64,000 bases of DNA from Mycobacterium marinum (GTDB taxonomy: Bacteria > Actinomycetota > Actinomycetes > Mycobacteriales > Mycobacteriaceae). Below, in pieces: positions 1-8,802 of the stretch (position 1 is the stretch's first letter; each line of letters opens with the position of its first letter). The DNA is taken from assembly GCF_003391395.1 (NCBI RefSeq), contig NZ_CP024190.1, positions 4,588,001-4,652,000 on the forward strand, written 5' to 3'. Below the pieces are notes generated by a model. That model had not been told where the DNA came from, did not search any database, and saw nothing but the letters and a program-made list of their open reading frames with translations. The position numbers were made by a program, and so were the translations under genes.

Positions 1-1365
1 CAGGCGGCGCTCGCGTGCCGCCGAGAACGAAGTGCCCGACCCAGTGAGCCCGAGCGTCTCGCGCAGGAAGGCCTCGCGCAGGGCATCCCCTTCGAGCGAA
101 CCGTGCCACATCGTCCCGAATACTTGTCCGTCACGCGCGCCCCCGGGGAACTGCTGAGCGGCGTCACCGGCGGTAATCCTGCCGTGATGTATCTCATAGC
201 CCGAAGCGGGCACTCCGAGTCCCTGCCCGCGCGGCAAGCGCAGCACCTTCTCGGCGCCGAACGTGGTCTCCACGTCGAGCAAGCCCAAACCGTCGGCCTC
301 GGCTACCGGCCCTTCGACACCGTCTGGATCGCGAATCACCCGCCCCAGCATCTGGAACCCGCCGCAGATGCCGAGCAGCGGCTTGCCCGCCGCCACATGC
401 GCCATCAGCGCACGGTCCAAACCCCTCGCTCGTAGCCACGCCAGATCGGCGATCGTTGCACGGGTACCCGGGACCACGATCAGGTCGGCATCGCCCAGCC
501 CTCGGGGGTCGGAAGCAAACACGACATCCAGGTCGGGTTCCAGACCCAGTGCGTCGACATCGGTGAAGTTGCTGATCCGTGGGAGTCGCACGACGGCCAC
601 CCGATGGGCCCCCGTGGTCGCCGCGCGCCGGCCGGTCAGGTCGAGGGCGTCCTCTGAGTCCAGCCAGAGGTCAGCGTGCCACGGCAGCGTGCCGAACACC
701 TGTCTGCCCGTGACCCGCTCGAGGTCACGCAGACCTGGTGCCAGCAAGTCGAGGTCGCCACGGAACTTGTTGACGACAAACCCCGCGACCAGCGCCTGGT
801 CCTCGGCAGACAGCAGCGCGATGGTTCCGAAGAATGCCGCGAACACCCCTCCGCGGTCGATGTCGCCGACGACGATGGTCGGCAGTTCCGCGTGACGGGC
901 AAGCCCCATGTTGACGTAGTCGCCCGCACGGAGGTTGATTTCGGCTGGGCTGCCGGCACCTTCGGCGACGACGACGTCGTAGCGGGCCGCCAGGTCGTCG
1001 AAGGCTCGGTGCGCCGTCTCGGCGAGAACCTGCCGGCCCTCGAACCAGTTGGACGACGCCAGTTCGCCCCAGGATCTGCCCATCAACACCACGTGGCTGC
1101 GGTGGTCACTCCCCGGCTTGAGCAAGACCGGATTCATGGCCGCCTCAGGTGTCGCGTTGGCCGCGAGCGCCTGCACCCATTGCGCGCGACCGATCTCCAC
1201 ACCCGCGCCACCCGGGCCTTGGCAGACCATCGAGTTGTTGGACATGTTCTGCGCCTTGAAGGGCGCCACCCTGAGGCCGCGTCGGGCGAACGCACGACAA
1301 AGACCGGCGGTTAGGGTGCTCTTACCGGCGTCGCTGGTCGTACCGGCCACCAGCAAACCCGGCAT
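1..1365 (-). CDS. cobQ: Adenosylcobyric acid synthase CobQ (3' end cut by window edge)
   Basis: Glutamine-dependent amidase of late cobalamin (B12) synthesis, amidating side chains of the corrin ring in the cytosol. The reading frame is open from an ATG at 1365 to the left edge. It begins MPGLLVAGTTSDAGKST, the N-terminal nucleotide-binding signature of the CobQ/CobB family, followed by the conserved FKAQNMSNNS segment. A class I glutamine amidotransferase domain follows, with GICGGFQMLG and the nucleophilic cysteine at about residue 334. About 455 codons are visible; the family is usually near 490 residues, so only the C-terminus is missing. The ATG lies in a TGATG context and agrees with the usual family N-terminus. 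The gene diverges from the secreted-protein gene at 2132, with about 770 bases between them. Function is confident; the missing end cannot be assessed. Confidence 0.93.
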   Translation of the reverse strand, partial: MPGLLVAGTTSDAGKSTLTAGLCRAFARRGLRVAPFKAQNMSNNSMVCQGPGGAGVEIGRAQWVQALAANATPEAAMNPVLLKPGSDHRSHVVLMGRSWGELASSNWFEGRQVLAETAHRAFDDLAARYDVVVAEGAGSPAEINLRAGDYVNMGLARHAELPTIVVGDIDRGGVFAAFFGTIALLSAEDQALVAGFVVNKFRGDLDLLAPGLRDLERVTGRQVFGTLPWHADLWLDSEDALDLTGRRAATTGAHRVAVVRLPRISNFTDVDALGLEPDLDVVFASDPRGLGDADLIVVPGTRATIADLAWLRARGLDRALMAHVAAGKPLLGICGGFQMLGRVIRDPDGVEGPVAEADGLGLLDVETTFGAEKVLRLPRGQGLGVPASGYEIHHGRITAGDAAQQFPGGARDGQVFGTMWHGSLEGDALREAFLRETLGLTGSGTSFSAARERRL

Positions 1366-2131
1366 CAGCCGTGCCTCGGTAGGTAGAGATCTATTGCCCA
1401 GCCCGCCTTCGCCTCGTGTTCGGGAAATCGTGGATCATCGACATTCGAAATCTGTTGCGATGCTGCTCCTTTAGGCGCTGACCGACACGGTGTCCGTATC
1501 CACACTAGAGCCTCGGCGGCGCCGCCATCAGGCGCCGGAGGGGATCTGGGGCCGGACCGGCTGGGCGTCCGCCTTCCCGGGTCGGCGCCGGGAGCGCGGC
1601 GATGCCGGCAGCAATCGCCATGACGATAGCCGGGTTGATCGAAATAGATTGCGCTCGTTGATCTTTGGTCGGCAGCCCGGCCACCGGTAACCATCCGGGG
1701 CGGCTCGTGGAGGTGCAGCGCCGGAGGTCGGCAACCCAGCCAGTGCCGAGTAAGACCGGCGCGGCATATGGACTCGAGGGCTACCTCACCCAGCATCGAC
1801 GCGAGACCAGCCACCGGAAGGCAGGGGCCATCCGAAGTGAATCCGTCAACGATCAGCCGACTTTGAAGTCACGCGTCAGCACCAATTGGATGCCGCAGAT
1901 CACCCGGCCAACCCAAGCCGACTTCGCCGATCGGCCGCGTCGGCAAGTGGCAATTATAGACATTCCCGAAGCCGGCGTTTCGGTGCTAGTTTTTGACCGG
2001 AACCTATCGGACAAGATTTTCGTTGGGAAGGTCGTGCACTTATGTATGCTGGGTCGCCGCGGCCCATCCGCAAGCTTTAACCAATGCTCGGAATCGGGCT
2101 GCATTCGTTCAACATTCCTAACGGAGTCAAA
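1366..2131. other. Long intergenic region between cobQ and the secreted-protein gene
   Basis: About 770 bases with no convincing gene. Short ORFs occur on both strands, but none has a credible product, a ribosome-binding site or mycobacterial codon bias. The last 60 bases or so (from about 2068) belong to the tandem duplication described separately. A TATGCT hexamer near 2045 could be a -10 element for the gene at 2132, but no convincing -35 accompanies it. The part nearest 1365 presumably holds the cobQ promoter; no B12 riboswitch was recognised by eye. Confidence 0.4.
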
Positions 2132-2476
2132 ATGATGCTCAAGCTCAGTCGCCTTGGCGCTGCGATATTGGGTGGTGTCGCGGCGTTGATGTTTTCTACC
2201 GCGGTCGCCACCGCTGATCCGCCCGACCCACACCAGCCGGACATGACCAAGGGCTACTGCCCTGGCGGTCGATGGGGTTGGGGCGAATTGGCCGTGTGTG
2301 ACGGCGAGAAATACCCGGACGGGTCGTTCTGGCACCAGTGGATGAAGACCTACATGACCGGCCCGCAGTTCTACTACGACTGCGTCGGTGGCGACGAACC
2401 ACTCCCCGGCCCGCCGCCACCCGGTGGCTGCGACGGAGCTATTCCACCCGCGGATGCTCCCCCACCCGCAAACTGA
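2132..2476 (+). CDS. Small secreted proline-rich protein, copy A
   Basis: A 114-residue exported protein of unknown function. An N-terminal signal peptide (about residues 1-28, MMLKLSRLG followed by a hydrophobic core) ends at an ATA cleavage motif. The mature part begins DPPDPHQPD, has four cysteines (GYCPGGRWGW, AVCDGEKYPDG, YYDCVGG, GGCDG) that could form two disulfides, and ends in a proline-rich tail. The ATG at 2132 follows a GGAG element; the upstream in-frame start at 2084 is rejected because the signal peptide starts here. Copy B at 2759 is a close paralogue. Small signal-peptide proteins of this type, with a WG-rich core, are common in mycobacteria, but I do not recognise a characterised homologue. 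A role outside the membrane is inferred only from the signal peptide. Confidence 0.8.
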   Translation: MMLKLSRLGAAILGGVAALMFSTAVATADPPDPHQPDMTKGYCPGGRWGWGELAVCDGEKYPDGSFWHQWMKTYMTGPQFYYDCVGGDEPLPGPPPPGGCDGAIPPADAPPPAN

Positions 2477-2494
2477 CCGCGACGACCAGCCAGT

Positions 2495-2630
2495 TCATCT
2501 TGCTTTCTGCAAGGTGAACTGGTTGACGTCGATGTAACCCTCCCGAAACGGCTTGGAGCAGCCGGTGAGGCACCTCACAAAGCGCTCTTGGCCCCCATCG
2601 GACTGAATCTGGATGGCATCGCCTTGCCTC
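2495..2630 (-). pseudogene. Remnant of the 3' end of the mycolate methyltransferase gene
   Basis: On the minus strand this stretch encodes a C-terminus ending GYIDVNQFTLQKAR and a stop. That is identical over its last 14 residues to the end of the intact methyltransferase at 3140-4009, and similar for about 40 residues. Homology fades near 2630 and no start or SAM-binding region is present. It arose by the tandem duplication that also created the second secreted-protein gene. It cannot make a functional enzyme. Confidence 0.85.
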
Positions 2631-2758
2631 GTCCATTCGAAGTCCATTTGAGGTCTATTTGGGCTTCCCAAGCCTGCCCCCCAGGTCGAGGTTCACCGCA
2701 AGTTCTGTTCATTGCTTGCAATCGGCTGTATTCATTAACTATTTCCAATGGAGTCAAA

Positions 2759-3121
2759 ATGATGCTCAAGCTCGGTCGCCTTGGCGCTGCGATATTGGGT
2801 GGTATCGCAGCGTTGATGTTTTCCACCGCGGTCGCCACCGCCGGTCCGCCCGACCCACACCAGCCGGACTTGACCAAGGGCTACTGCCCGGGCGGTCGTT
2901 GGGGTTGGGGCGAATTGGCCGTGTGCGACGGCGAGAAATACCCCGACGGGTCGTTCTGGCACCAGTGGATGGAGACCTACATGACCGGCCCGCAGTTCTA
3001 CTACGACTGCGTCGGCGGCGACGAACCGCTCCCCGGCCCGCCGCCACCCGGTGGCTGCGACGGAGCTATCCCGCCCGCGGATCCTCCGCCGCCCGCGGAT
3101 GCTCCCCCGCCCGCAAACTGA
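2759..3121 (+). CDS. Small secreted proline-rich protein, copy B
   Basis: A 120-residue paralogue of the protein at 2132. It has the same signal peptide (MMLKLGRLG and a hydrophobic core to about residue 28), the same four cysteines and the same FWHQWM and YYDCVGG segments. The tail is longer by six residues (extra PPADPP unit). The ATG at 2759 has the same GGAGTCAAA leader as copy A; a longer in-frame start at 2588 would bury the signal peptide and is rejected. It converges on the methyltransferase gene, with only 18 bases between the stops. Function unknown. Close similarity to copy A, including silent sites, suggests either a fairly recent duplication or conversion between the copies. Confidence 0.82.
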   Translation: MMLKLGRLGAAILGGIAALMFSTAVATAGPPDPHQPDLTKGYCPGGRWGWGELAVCDGEKYPDGSFWHQWMETYMTGPQFYYDCVGGDEPLPGPPPPGGCDGAIPPADPPPPADAPPPAN

Positions 3122-3139
3122 TCGCGACGACCAGCCAGT

Positions 3140-4009
3140 TCACCTTGCTTTCTGCAAGGTGAACTGGTTGACGTCGATGTAACCCTCCTGGAACAGCTTG
3201 GAGCAGCCGGTGAGGTACCTCATATAGCGCTCATAGACCTCGTCGGACTGAATCTTGATGGCCTCGTCCTTACGGGCTTCCAAGGCCTGCGCCCACAGGT
3301 CCAGGGTTTTCGCATAATGCAGCTGCAACGAGTGGCGCCGAGTCAGGGTGAAACCGGGCTTGACCGACTGCTCCTCCACCATCTCGATGGTGGGCGGATG
3401 GCCGCCGGGGAAGATCTCGGTTTGAATGAACTTGAGGAAGCGCGCCAGCCACAGGGTGAGTGGCAGACCGTTCTCGACCATCTGCGGCATCGTCAGCCCC
3501 GTGATCGTGTGCAGCAGCATCACCCCGTCGCTGGGCAGGATGTTGTGGGCCAGGGTGAAGAAGTCGTCGTAGCGGTCGTGACCGAAGTGTTCGAACGCGC
3601 CGATCGAGACGATGCGGTCGACGGGCTCATCGAACTGCTCCCAGCCCTCCAGCAGCACCCGCCGGGTGCGTGCGGTGTCCAGCTGGTCGAACGACTTCTG
3701 CACGTGGGCGGCCTGGTTCTTGGACAGGGTCAGGCCGACGACGTTGACGTCGTATTTCTCGATCGCGCGGCGCATGGTGGCGCCCCAGCCGCAGCCGATA
3801 TCGAGCAGTGTCATGCCGGGCTCCAAACCCAGCTTGCCCAGCGCCAGGTCGATCTTGGCGATCTGCGCCTCTTCCAGCGTCATGTCATCACGCTCGAAGT
3901 AGGCGCAGCTGTAGGTCTGGGTGGGATCCAGAAAAAGCCGGAAGAAATCGTCGGATAGGTCGTAATGCGCCTGTACGTCATCGAAACGCGGCGCTAGATG
4001 TTTGGCCAT
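3140..4009 (-). CDS. Mycolic acid cyclopropane synthase / methyltransferase, MmaA2-like
   Basis: A 289-residue SAM-dependent methyltransferase that modifies double bonds of mycolic acid chains while they are carried on AcpM. The N-terminal half is very close to the CmaA/MmaA family: a QAHYDLSDDFF segment, TYSCAYFERDD with Cys35, SAM motif LLDIGCGWG (about residues 69-77), SIGAFEHFG and LLHTITGL. Cys35 and the Glu and His in the last two motifs correspond to the bicarbonate-binding active-site residues of CmaA1. Length matches the family (286-302). By memory the sequence is closest to M. tuberculosis MmaA2 (cyclopropanation of alpha-mycolates), but paralogues are similar and substrate position cannot be assigned by eye. 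It is a single gene here, not in an mmaA cluster. The 3' end was partly duplicated (see 2495-2630). Confidence 0.9.
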   Translation of the reverse strand: MAKHLAPRFDDVQAHYDLSDDFFRLFLDPTQTYSCAYFERDDMTLEEAQIAKIDLALGKLGLEPGMTLLDIGCGWGATMRRAIEKYDVNVVGLTLSKNQAAHVQKSFDQLDTARTRRVLLEGWEQFDEPVDRIVSIGAFEHFGHDRYDDFFTLAHNILPSDGVMLLHTITGLTMPQMVENGLPLTLWLARFLKFIQTEIFPGGHPPTIEMVEEQSVKPGFTLTRRHSLQLHYAKTLDLWAQALEARKDEAIKIQSDEVYERYMRYLTGCSKLFQEGYIDVNQFTLQKAR

Positions 4010-4326
4010 GAAACTGGAGCCCTTTCGGCCCGAAGACTGCCATTGTGTGCTGATGCGAAGCGCGACAATGCGCTTCTCAAGCCATGCTGGACACGAGCAA
4101 TCCGCGACGGCGCGATACCACTACATGGCTTTGTCAGGAACCCACGTTACGGGCTCGTGAATCGGCAAGCCAAAAGCCCAGGCCATGGGGCTGGGCGGGT
4201 GTCGCAACGATGTTGGCGTGCGGTTTCGCGCCGGTATTAGGCTCCGGCCGCCGCCAGTGCGATCAACAGGGCACCAGAGGACAGAAGTGAGAAGAAAATC
4301 ACCGGCCGCCGCGGGGTGGACTGGCC
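4010..4326. other. Intergenic region upstream of the methyltransferase gene
   Basis: About 315 bases between the start of the methyltransferase and the stop of bkdC. It must contain the methyltransferase promoter on the minus strand. I see no gene, no clear hairpin followed by a T run, and no repeat. Confidence 0.4.
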
Positions 4327-5496
4327 CTACAGGTCCAACAGCGCGGTCTCCGGCGCCTCGATCAGACCGCGCAATTCACAGATGAACCGGGCGACTTGGG
4401 CGCCATCGGCGACGCGGTGGTCGAACACGCAGGTCAATGACATCGTCGGCCGCACAACAACCTCGTCACCGCGGACCACCGGCCGCGGCTTGATTGACCC
4501 CATCCCCAGGATGGCGGCTTCGGGATGGTTGATCACCGGCACTCCGTCATCGACGCCCAGCGCCCCGTAGTTCGACACGGTGAACGTCGAACCGCGTAGC
4601 TGCCCGGGTGCAAGGGTGCCTTCGCGCGCACCGGTGATCAGCTCTGCCGCGCGGCAAACCAATTCACGCGTGGTCATGCGATGGGCATCGGCGATCACCG
4701 GCACCAACAGTCCGCGCTCGGTAGCTACACCGAAACCCAAATGCACTCCCGGGTGCAGATGAACCTGCGGCCCTCCGGGCGAATCGACCCATGTCGAGTT
4801 GAGAATCTCGTTGTTCGTCAGAGCGATAACCAACATTCGCAGCGCCAGCGCGAACGGCGTCGCCGGCGGCACCGCCGTCCGGAACTGTTCGCTGAGCCTG
4901 AGCAGTTCGGTGCAGTCAACCTCGACGCCAGCTTTCGCAGCCGGAATTTCTTGGTGGGACAGGCTCATTTTCTCCGCCATGTGTGCCTGCACACCACGGA
5001 CTTCCCGAACCCGCGCTGACGCTTCGGCGCCCTGGGCAGCGGCCAGTACGTCGGCCCGGGTGATCACCGTGCTACCCCGCTGCAGCGAAGCGAGGTCAAC
5101 CATGAGTTCCTTGGCCAGCTTGCGCACCGGCGGGGCCGCGCGCGGCCGGCCTGAGCGCCTGCTGGTGTCGATGGCCGCGTCGGCGCCGTAGCCCACCAGC
5201 GTCGGGACCGCGATCTCACCGTTGGTCGGGGCCGGCAACTCCGGTGCCGTGTCGATGCGCACAAGTGCTGCACCCACTTTGATGACATCGCCTTCGGCGC
5301 CACCGAGTTCAACGATGCGACCGGCGTAGGGGCTCGGGATCTCGACTTCGGCCTTCGCGGTCTCCACCGAACACAACACCTGATTGAGCTCGACATCATC
5401 ACCAACCGCGACCACCCAACTCGTCACGGTGACTTCCTCGAGGCCCTCACCAAGGTCGGGCACCTGGAAGCACTTCAGCCGGTCGCCGGTGCTCAT
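4327..5496 (-). CDS. bkdC: Branched-chain 2-oxo acid dehydrogenase E2 (dihydrolipoyl acyltransferase)
   Basis: E2 core of the branched-chain keto acid dehydrogenase complex, moving the acyl group from the E1 thiamine intermediate to CoA (cytosolic; M. tuberculosis Rv2495c). 389 residues. An N-terminal lipoyl domain carries the lipoylated lysine in VETAKAEVE (Lys48). A peripheral-subunit-binding segment (about 130-170, VRKLAKELMVDL) follows, then the C-terminal catalytic acyltransferase domain with FDHRVADG (His360). The start at 5496 overlaps the bkdB stop by four bases (ATGA), indicating translational coupling. The complex needs an E3 (Lpd) encoded elsewhere. Substrates are the keto acids from leucine, isoleucine and valine; the neighbouring operon points to leucine. 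Confidence 0.95.
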   Translation of the reverse strand: MSTGDRLKCFQVPDLGEGLEEVTVTSWVVAVGDDVELNQVLCSVETAKAEVEIPSPYAGRIVELGGAEGDVIKVGAALVRIDTAPELPAPTNGEIAVPTLVGYGADAAIDTSRRSGRPRAAPPVRKLAKELMVDLASLQRGSTVITRADVLAAAQGAEASARVREVRGVQAHMAEKMSLSHQEIPAAKAGVEVDCTELLRLSEQFRTAVPPATPFALALRMLVIALTNNEILNSTWVDSPGGPQVHLHPGVHLGFGVATERGLLVPVIADAHRMTTRELVCRAAELITGAREGTLAPGQLRGSTFTVSNYGALGVDDGVPVINHPEAAILGMGSIKPRPVVRGDEVVVRPTMSLTCVFDHRVADGAQVARFICELRGLIEAPETALLDL

Positions 5497-6539
5497 GGCT
5501 GCCCCAGCACCCGTTCGACACAATCCAGCAGCCGGTCGGGCCCGGGCAGCCACAGCCGCTCCAATCGTGCCGGCGGATACGGAGTGTCAAATCCGCAGGC
5601 GCGCAATACCGGAGCCTCCAGTTCGTAAAACAACTCCTCCTGTATCCGGGCGGCCAGCCCGGCGCCATAGCCCAGGCTGCGCGGCCCCTCGTGCAGCACC
5701 ACACACCGTCCGGTCCGGCGGATCGAGGCGGCGATGGTTTCGAAGTCCAAGGGGATCAGCGACCTGAGGTCGATGACTTCTAGACTCCAACCCTGTTGGT
5801 GTGCAGCGTCTTCAGCGGCCGACAATGCGGTCGAGATCAGGTTTCCGTAGGTGATGACGGTCACGTCGGCCCCGGCCCGGCGAATCACCGCCTGACCGAT
5901 CGCAGGTTCCGGCCGGTTGGTGTCGACGGGTCCGCGAACCTGGTACCGGCGCTTGGGCTCCAGATACATGACGGGATCTGGGCAGGCGATGGCGTGGCGC
6001 AACAGCCAATAGGCATCGCCGGGGGTTGAGGGAACCACCACCTTCAAGCCCGCCGTGTGCGCCCAGTAGGACTCGGTGGAGTCCGAATGATGTTCCGCGG
6101 CGCCGATGCCGCCGAACGACGGGATCCGAACGGTTACCGCCATATTGACCTCGCCGCGGGTACGGGTCCGGTACTTGGCCAGGTGACTGACCACTTGATC
6201 GAAGGCCGGGTAAGAAAAGCCGTCAAACTGGATCTCGGGCACCGGCACGAAGCCGCGCAGCGCCAGCCCCACCGCGATGCCGATCAAGGCCGACTCGGCT
6301 AGCGGGGTGTCAAAGCATCTGTGCTCACCAAAGGTTTCGGCCAACCCCTCAGTCACCCGGAACACACCGCCCGCAATCCCGACATCCTCGCCGAAGACCA
6401 GCACGCGATCATCAGCCGCCATCGCGTCATGCAAGGCCTGGTTGAGCGCTTGCACCATGGTCAATGACTGCATGGTGCCCACCACCGGCGCCGCCGGAGC
6501 CGGGCCGGGACGAGCTGGCGGATCAGCGATCTGTGTCAT
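5493..6539 (-). CDS. bkdB: Branched-chain 2-oxo acid dehydrogenase E1 beta
   Basis: Beta subunit of the thiamine-diphosphate-dependent E1 of the BCKDH complex (Rv2496c counterpart), 348 residues, the family's usual length. Recognisable features are LTMVQALNQALHDAM near the start, FGEDVGIAGGVFRVTEGL, CFDTPLAESALIGIAVG and EIQFDGFSYPAFDQ in the pyrimidine-binding domain, and a C-terminal transketolase-type domain (VIDLRSLIPLD). The ATG at 6539 is preceded by TGAGGAG; the longer reading frame to 6836 is out-of-context read-through opposite bkdA. It follows bkdA by ten bases and overlaps bkdC by four. Confidence 0.95.
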   Translation of the reverse strand: MTQIADPPARPGPAPAAPVVGTMQSLTMVQALNQALHDAMAADDRVLVFGEDVGIAGGVFRVTEGLAETFGEHRCFDTPLAESALIGIAVGLALRGFVPVPEIQFDGFSYPAFDQVVSHLAKYRTRTRGEVNMAVTVRIPSFGGIGAAEHHSDSTESYWAHTAGLKVVVPSTPGDAYWLLRHAIACPDPVMYLEPKRRYQVRGPVDTNRPEPAIGQAVIRRAGADVTVITYGNLISTALSAAEDAAHQQGWSLEVIDLRSLIPLDFETIAASIRRTGRCVVLHEGPRSLGYGAGLAARIQEELFYELEAPVLRACGFDTPYPPARLERLWLPGPDRLLDCVERVLGQP

Positions 6540-6549
6540 GAACGGCTCC

Positions 6550-7641
6550 TCAGTCGATCCGGTCCAGTTCGACCCGCAGCTGTTGGCGTTGCGTTTGCAG
6601 CCCGGGGGTGATCTCGGCGAATACGGTGGTGAACACGTCGTCGACGTCGAAGTCGGGCGCGCCGAATACCGCTTCACGCAGTTCCGCCCGCAGCCGACCA
6701 GACCGTGCCGCAACCCGTTCTTCCAGACGCTGCGACCACAGCCCCTGGGCCTGCAAGTAAGAGCGGTAACGCGAGATCGGATCCAGCGCCAGCCAGTGAT
6801 CCACCTCCTCCTGGCTTCGATATCGGCCCGGATCATCGGCCGTCGTGTGAGCGCCGACTCGGTAGGTCACCGCCTCGATCAGGGTTGGCCCGTCGCCGCG
6901 TCTGGCCCGGGCAGCGGCCTCGGCCATCACGGCATAGCAGGCCAGCACGTCATTGCCGTCCACTCGAATGCCTGGCATCCCATATCCAATTGCCTTGTGC
7001 GCAATCGAGGGTGCGGCCGTCTGCTTGGACACCGGAACTGAGATCGCCCATTGGTTGTTCTGCACGTAGAACACGCACCCGGCGTCGAACACGGCCGCGA
7101 AATTCAGCGCCTCGTGCACGTCTCCCTCACTGGTGGCGCCGTCGCCCAAAAACGCGACCGTCACCGAGTCCTCGCCCAAGCGCTGTGCGGCCATTGCCGC
7201 GCCGACGGCGTGCAGGGCCTGGGTACCTATCGGAACCGAGATCGGGGCACAGCATTTCTTGGTGAACTCCAGCCCACCATGCCAGGTTCCGCGCCACGCC
7301 GCTCCGACGTGCCCCGGCGGTATGCCGCGCACCAGATACGCGCCCAATTCGCGATACTGCGGGAACAACCAGTCCGTCTTGCGCAGACACGCTGTCGCGC
7401 CGACCTGCGCGGCCTCTTGACCGCGGCAGGACGCAAACAGCGCCAATTCCCCCTGCCGCTTCAGATTGATGAACTCGGCGTCGAGCTCCCGGGTGACCAC
7501 CATCATCTCGTAGAGCCAGCACAACGTCTCTTCGGGAAGATCGCGGCTGTAGCGGTGTTCGTCGGTGGGCTCGCCATCGGCGTTGACCAGCTGAACCGGC
7601 TCCAGGCCGACAGTCATCGGGATCCGAGGTCGATCTGCCAT
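6550..7641 (-). CDS. bkdA: Branched-chain 2-oxo acid dehydrogenase E1 alpha
   Basis: Alpha subunit of E1, which decarboxylates branched-chain 2-oxo acids with thiamine diphosphate (Rv2497c counterpart); 363 residues, close to the usual 367. The TPP/Mg motif begins at GDG (166-168, FLGDGATSEGD) and ends near FYVQNN. The phosphorylation-loop region carries YRVGAHTTADDPGRYR. First gene of bkdABC. It is separated from the upstream citE-like gene by 340 bases, unlike every other junction in this locus, so bkdABC probably has its own promoter or a processing point. Confidence 0.95.
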   Translation of the reverse strand: MADRPRIPMTVGLEPVQLVNADGEPTDEHRYSRDLPEETLCWLYEMMVVTRELDAEFINLKRQGELALFASCRGQEAAQVGATACLRKTDWLFPQYRELGAYLVRGIPPGHVGAAWRGTWHGGLEFTKKCCAPISVPIGTQALHAVGAAMAAQRLGEDSVTVAFLGDGATSEGDVHEALNFAAVFDAGCVFYVQNNQWAISVPVSKQTAAPSIAHKAIGYGMPGIRVDGNDVLACYAVMAEAAARARRGDGPTLIEAVTYRVGAHTTADDPGRYRSQEEVDHWLALDPISRYRSYLQAQGLWSQRLEERVAARSGRLRAELREAVFGAPDFDVDDVFTTVFAEITPGLQTQRQQLRVELDRID

Positions 7642-7980
7642 GCCGCCTCCTCAGCTCGAAGCCAAGGTCACGCCGTCAGACGATGCTGTCCTGCCGATCG
7701 CCGAACACCGACCAACCGCGTTGCATCCTTCGCCAGCGCCAGCGGCGCGGCACCCACAGCAAAACCCGAGCGGGAACCGCCGCGAGCCCAGAGCACATCG
7801 CCAGAGCCCCGATAGGCTCTGCTCGCCGCGACACCGACGCGCCATCCATTATGCCCTCAAACACGAAGACGCCGCGGCGATTGCGAAATCGCGCAGCCGT
7901 GTCGCCCTAGCGGCGATCGCCGAGTATCACTGGGCGGACCGCCGCACCGTCGAGCACGACTGGGGTGAAATCAGCAACCG
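7642..7980. other. Intergenic region between the citE-like gene and bkdA
   Basis: About 340 bases with no supported gene. It likely holds the bkdABC promoter on the minus strand. A perfect small dyad, GCGATT-GCGA-AATCGC at 7877-7892, lies here and could be a hairpin or an operator. No GTTAAT/ATTAAC dyad of the type seen near scoA and bkaR was found, so there is no sequence sign that BkaR acts at this point. Confidence 0.4.
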
Positions 7981-8802
7981 TCACGCGGGGACAGATTCCC
8001 CGGCCCGCCGCAGCAGCATTTCCGCGTGCCTGAGCACCGGGGAGTCGACCATCTGCCCTTCGAACGCGAACACACCCCGCTCGGTGCGTGCTGCGACGAG
8101 CACACGCCGCGCCCAGGCCAGCTTCTCTTCGTCGGGGCGATACGCCTTGCGCACCACCTCGACCTGGCTGGGGTGGATGCACACCGTCACGTCGAAACCC
8201 ACCGTTGCCGCATCGATCGCCTCGGCTTGCAGACCGTCGATATCGCCGATGTCCAGATGCACCGCGTCCAGCGCCAGCCGACCAAATGCTGACGCCGCGA
8301 GCAGAGTCGTCGAGCGCACGTGGCGAGCCACATCGCGGTAGGAGCCATCGCCGCGTCGGCTGGAGCTGCCACCCAGGGTTGCGATCAGATCCTCGGCGCC
8401 CCACATCATGCCGACGGTGTTGTCGGCGGCGGCGATTTCCGCGGCGAAAAGCGCACCGCGCGCGGTCTCCACCAGCGCAATGACGTCGCGAGGTGCAAGT
8501 AGCGCCAACTGTGCGGCCGACTCCGCCTTGGGCAGCATCACCGTCGTATAGGCGGTACCCGCCAAGGCTTCCAAATCGTGGGCTTGTTCATCGGTGTCGC
8601 CCGCGTTGATGCGCACGATGGTTCGCTCCGGATCCAGCGGGGTGTCCAGCAGCGCCTGGCGCGCGGCAGGCTTCTGTGCTTCGGCCACACCGTCCTCGAG
8701 ATCGAGGATCACCACGTCGGCGGCGGCCGCCGCCTTTGCGAAGCGTTCCGGGCGGTCCGCCGGGCAGAACAACCAGGCCGGACCAGCGGCACGCAGCGTC
8801 AT
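7981..8802 (-). CDS. citE: CitE-like beta-hydroxyacyl-CoA lyase (HMG-CoA / citramalyl-CoA lyase)
   Basis: A 273-residue HpcH/HpaI aldolase-type lyase of the CitE family (Rv2498c counterpart). The M. tuberculosis enzyme has been reported to cleave (R)-HMG-CoA in leucine breakdown and (S)-citramalyl-CoA in itaconate dissimilation. Both fit this operon better than citrate lyase, since no CitD or CitF genes are present. Motifs: DVVILDLEDGV (Mg-binding acidic residues), MLPKAESAAQL, ALVETARGAL and GAEDLIATLGG, then HPSQVEVV. The start overlaps the maoC-like stop by four bases. It is the last gene of the tightly coupled block starting at scoA. Confidence 0.9.
   Translation of the reverse strand: MTLRAAGPAWLFCPADRPERFAKAAAAADVVILDLEDGVAEAQKPAARQALLDTPLDPERTIVRINAGDTDEQAHDLEALAGTAYTTVMLPKAESAAQLALLAPRDVIALVETARGALFAAEIAAADNTVGMMWGAEDLIATLGGSSSRRGDGSYRDVARHVRSTTLLAASAFGRLALDAVHLDIGDIDGLQAEAIDAATVGFDVTVCIHPSQVEVVRKAYRPDEEKLAWARRVLVAARTERGVFAFEGQMVDSPVLRHAEMLLRRAGESVPA

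Larger units (their letters stand above)
2068..3275. repeat. Imperfect tandem duplication (two units of about 560-580 bases)
   Basis: Unit A (about 2068-2630) and unit B (about 2696-3275) carry the same succession: a CCGCAAG-containing upstream stretch, a GGAGTCAAAATGATG start region, a small secreted-protein gene, and the last 40 or so codons of a mycolate methyltransferase on the opposite strand. The offset is about 627 bases at the left and 645 at the right. The difference is an 18-base, six-codon insertion in the proline-rich tail of unit B. Only unit B is joined to a complete methyltransferase gene, so unit A carries just a remnant. Boundaries are approximate because the flanks fade gradually. 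Confidence 0.85.

Noticed and set aside
1490..2335. Several overlapping ORFs between cobQ and the first secreted-protein gene
   Set aside because: No ribosome-binding sites, no recognisable product and low-quality composition; the longest on the minus strand is antisense to the secreted-protein gene.
7877..7892. GCGATT-GCGA-AATCGC dyad before bkdA as a BkaR operator
   Set aside because: The arms do not match the GTTAAT/ATTAAC sites; it could be a chance palindrome, so it was mentioned but not called as an operator.
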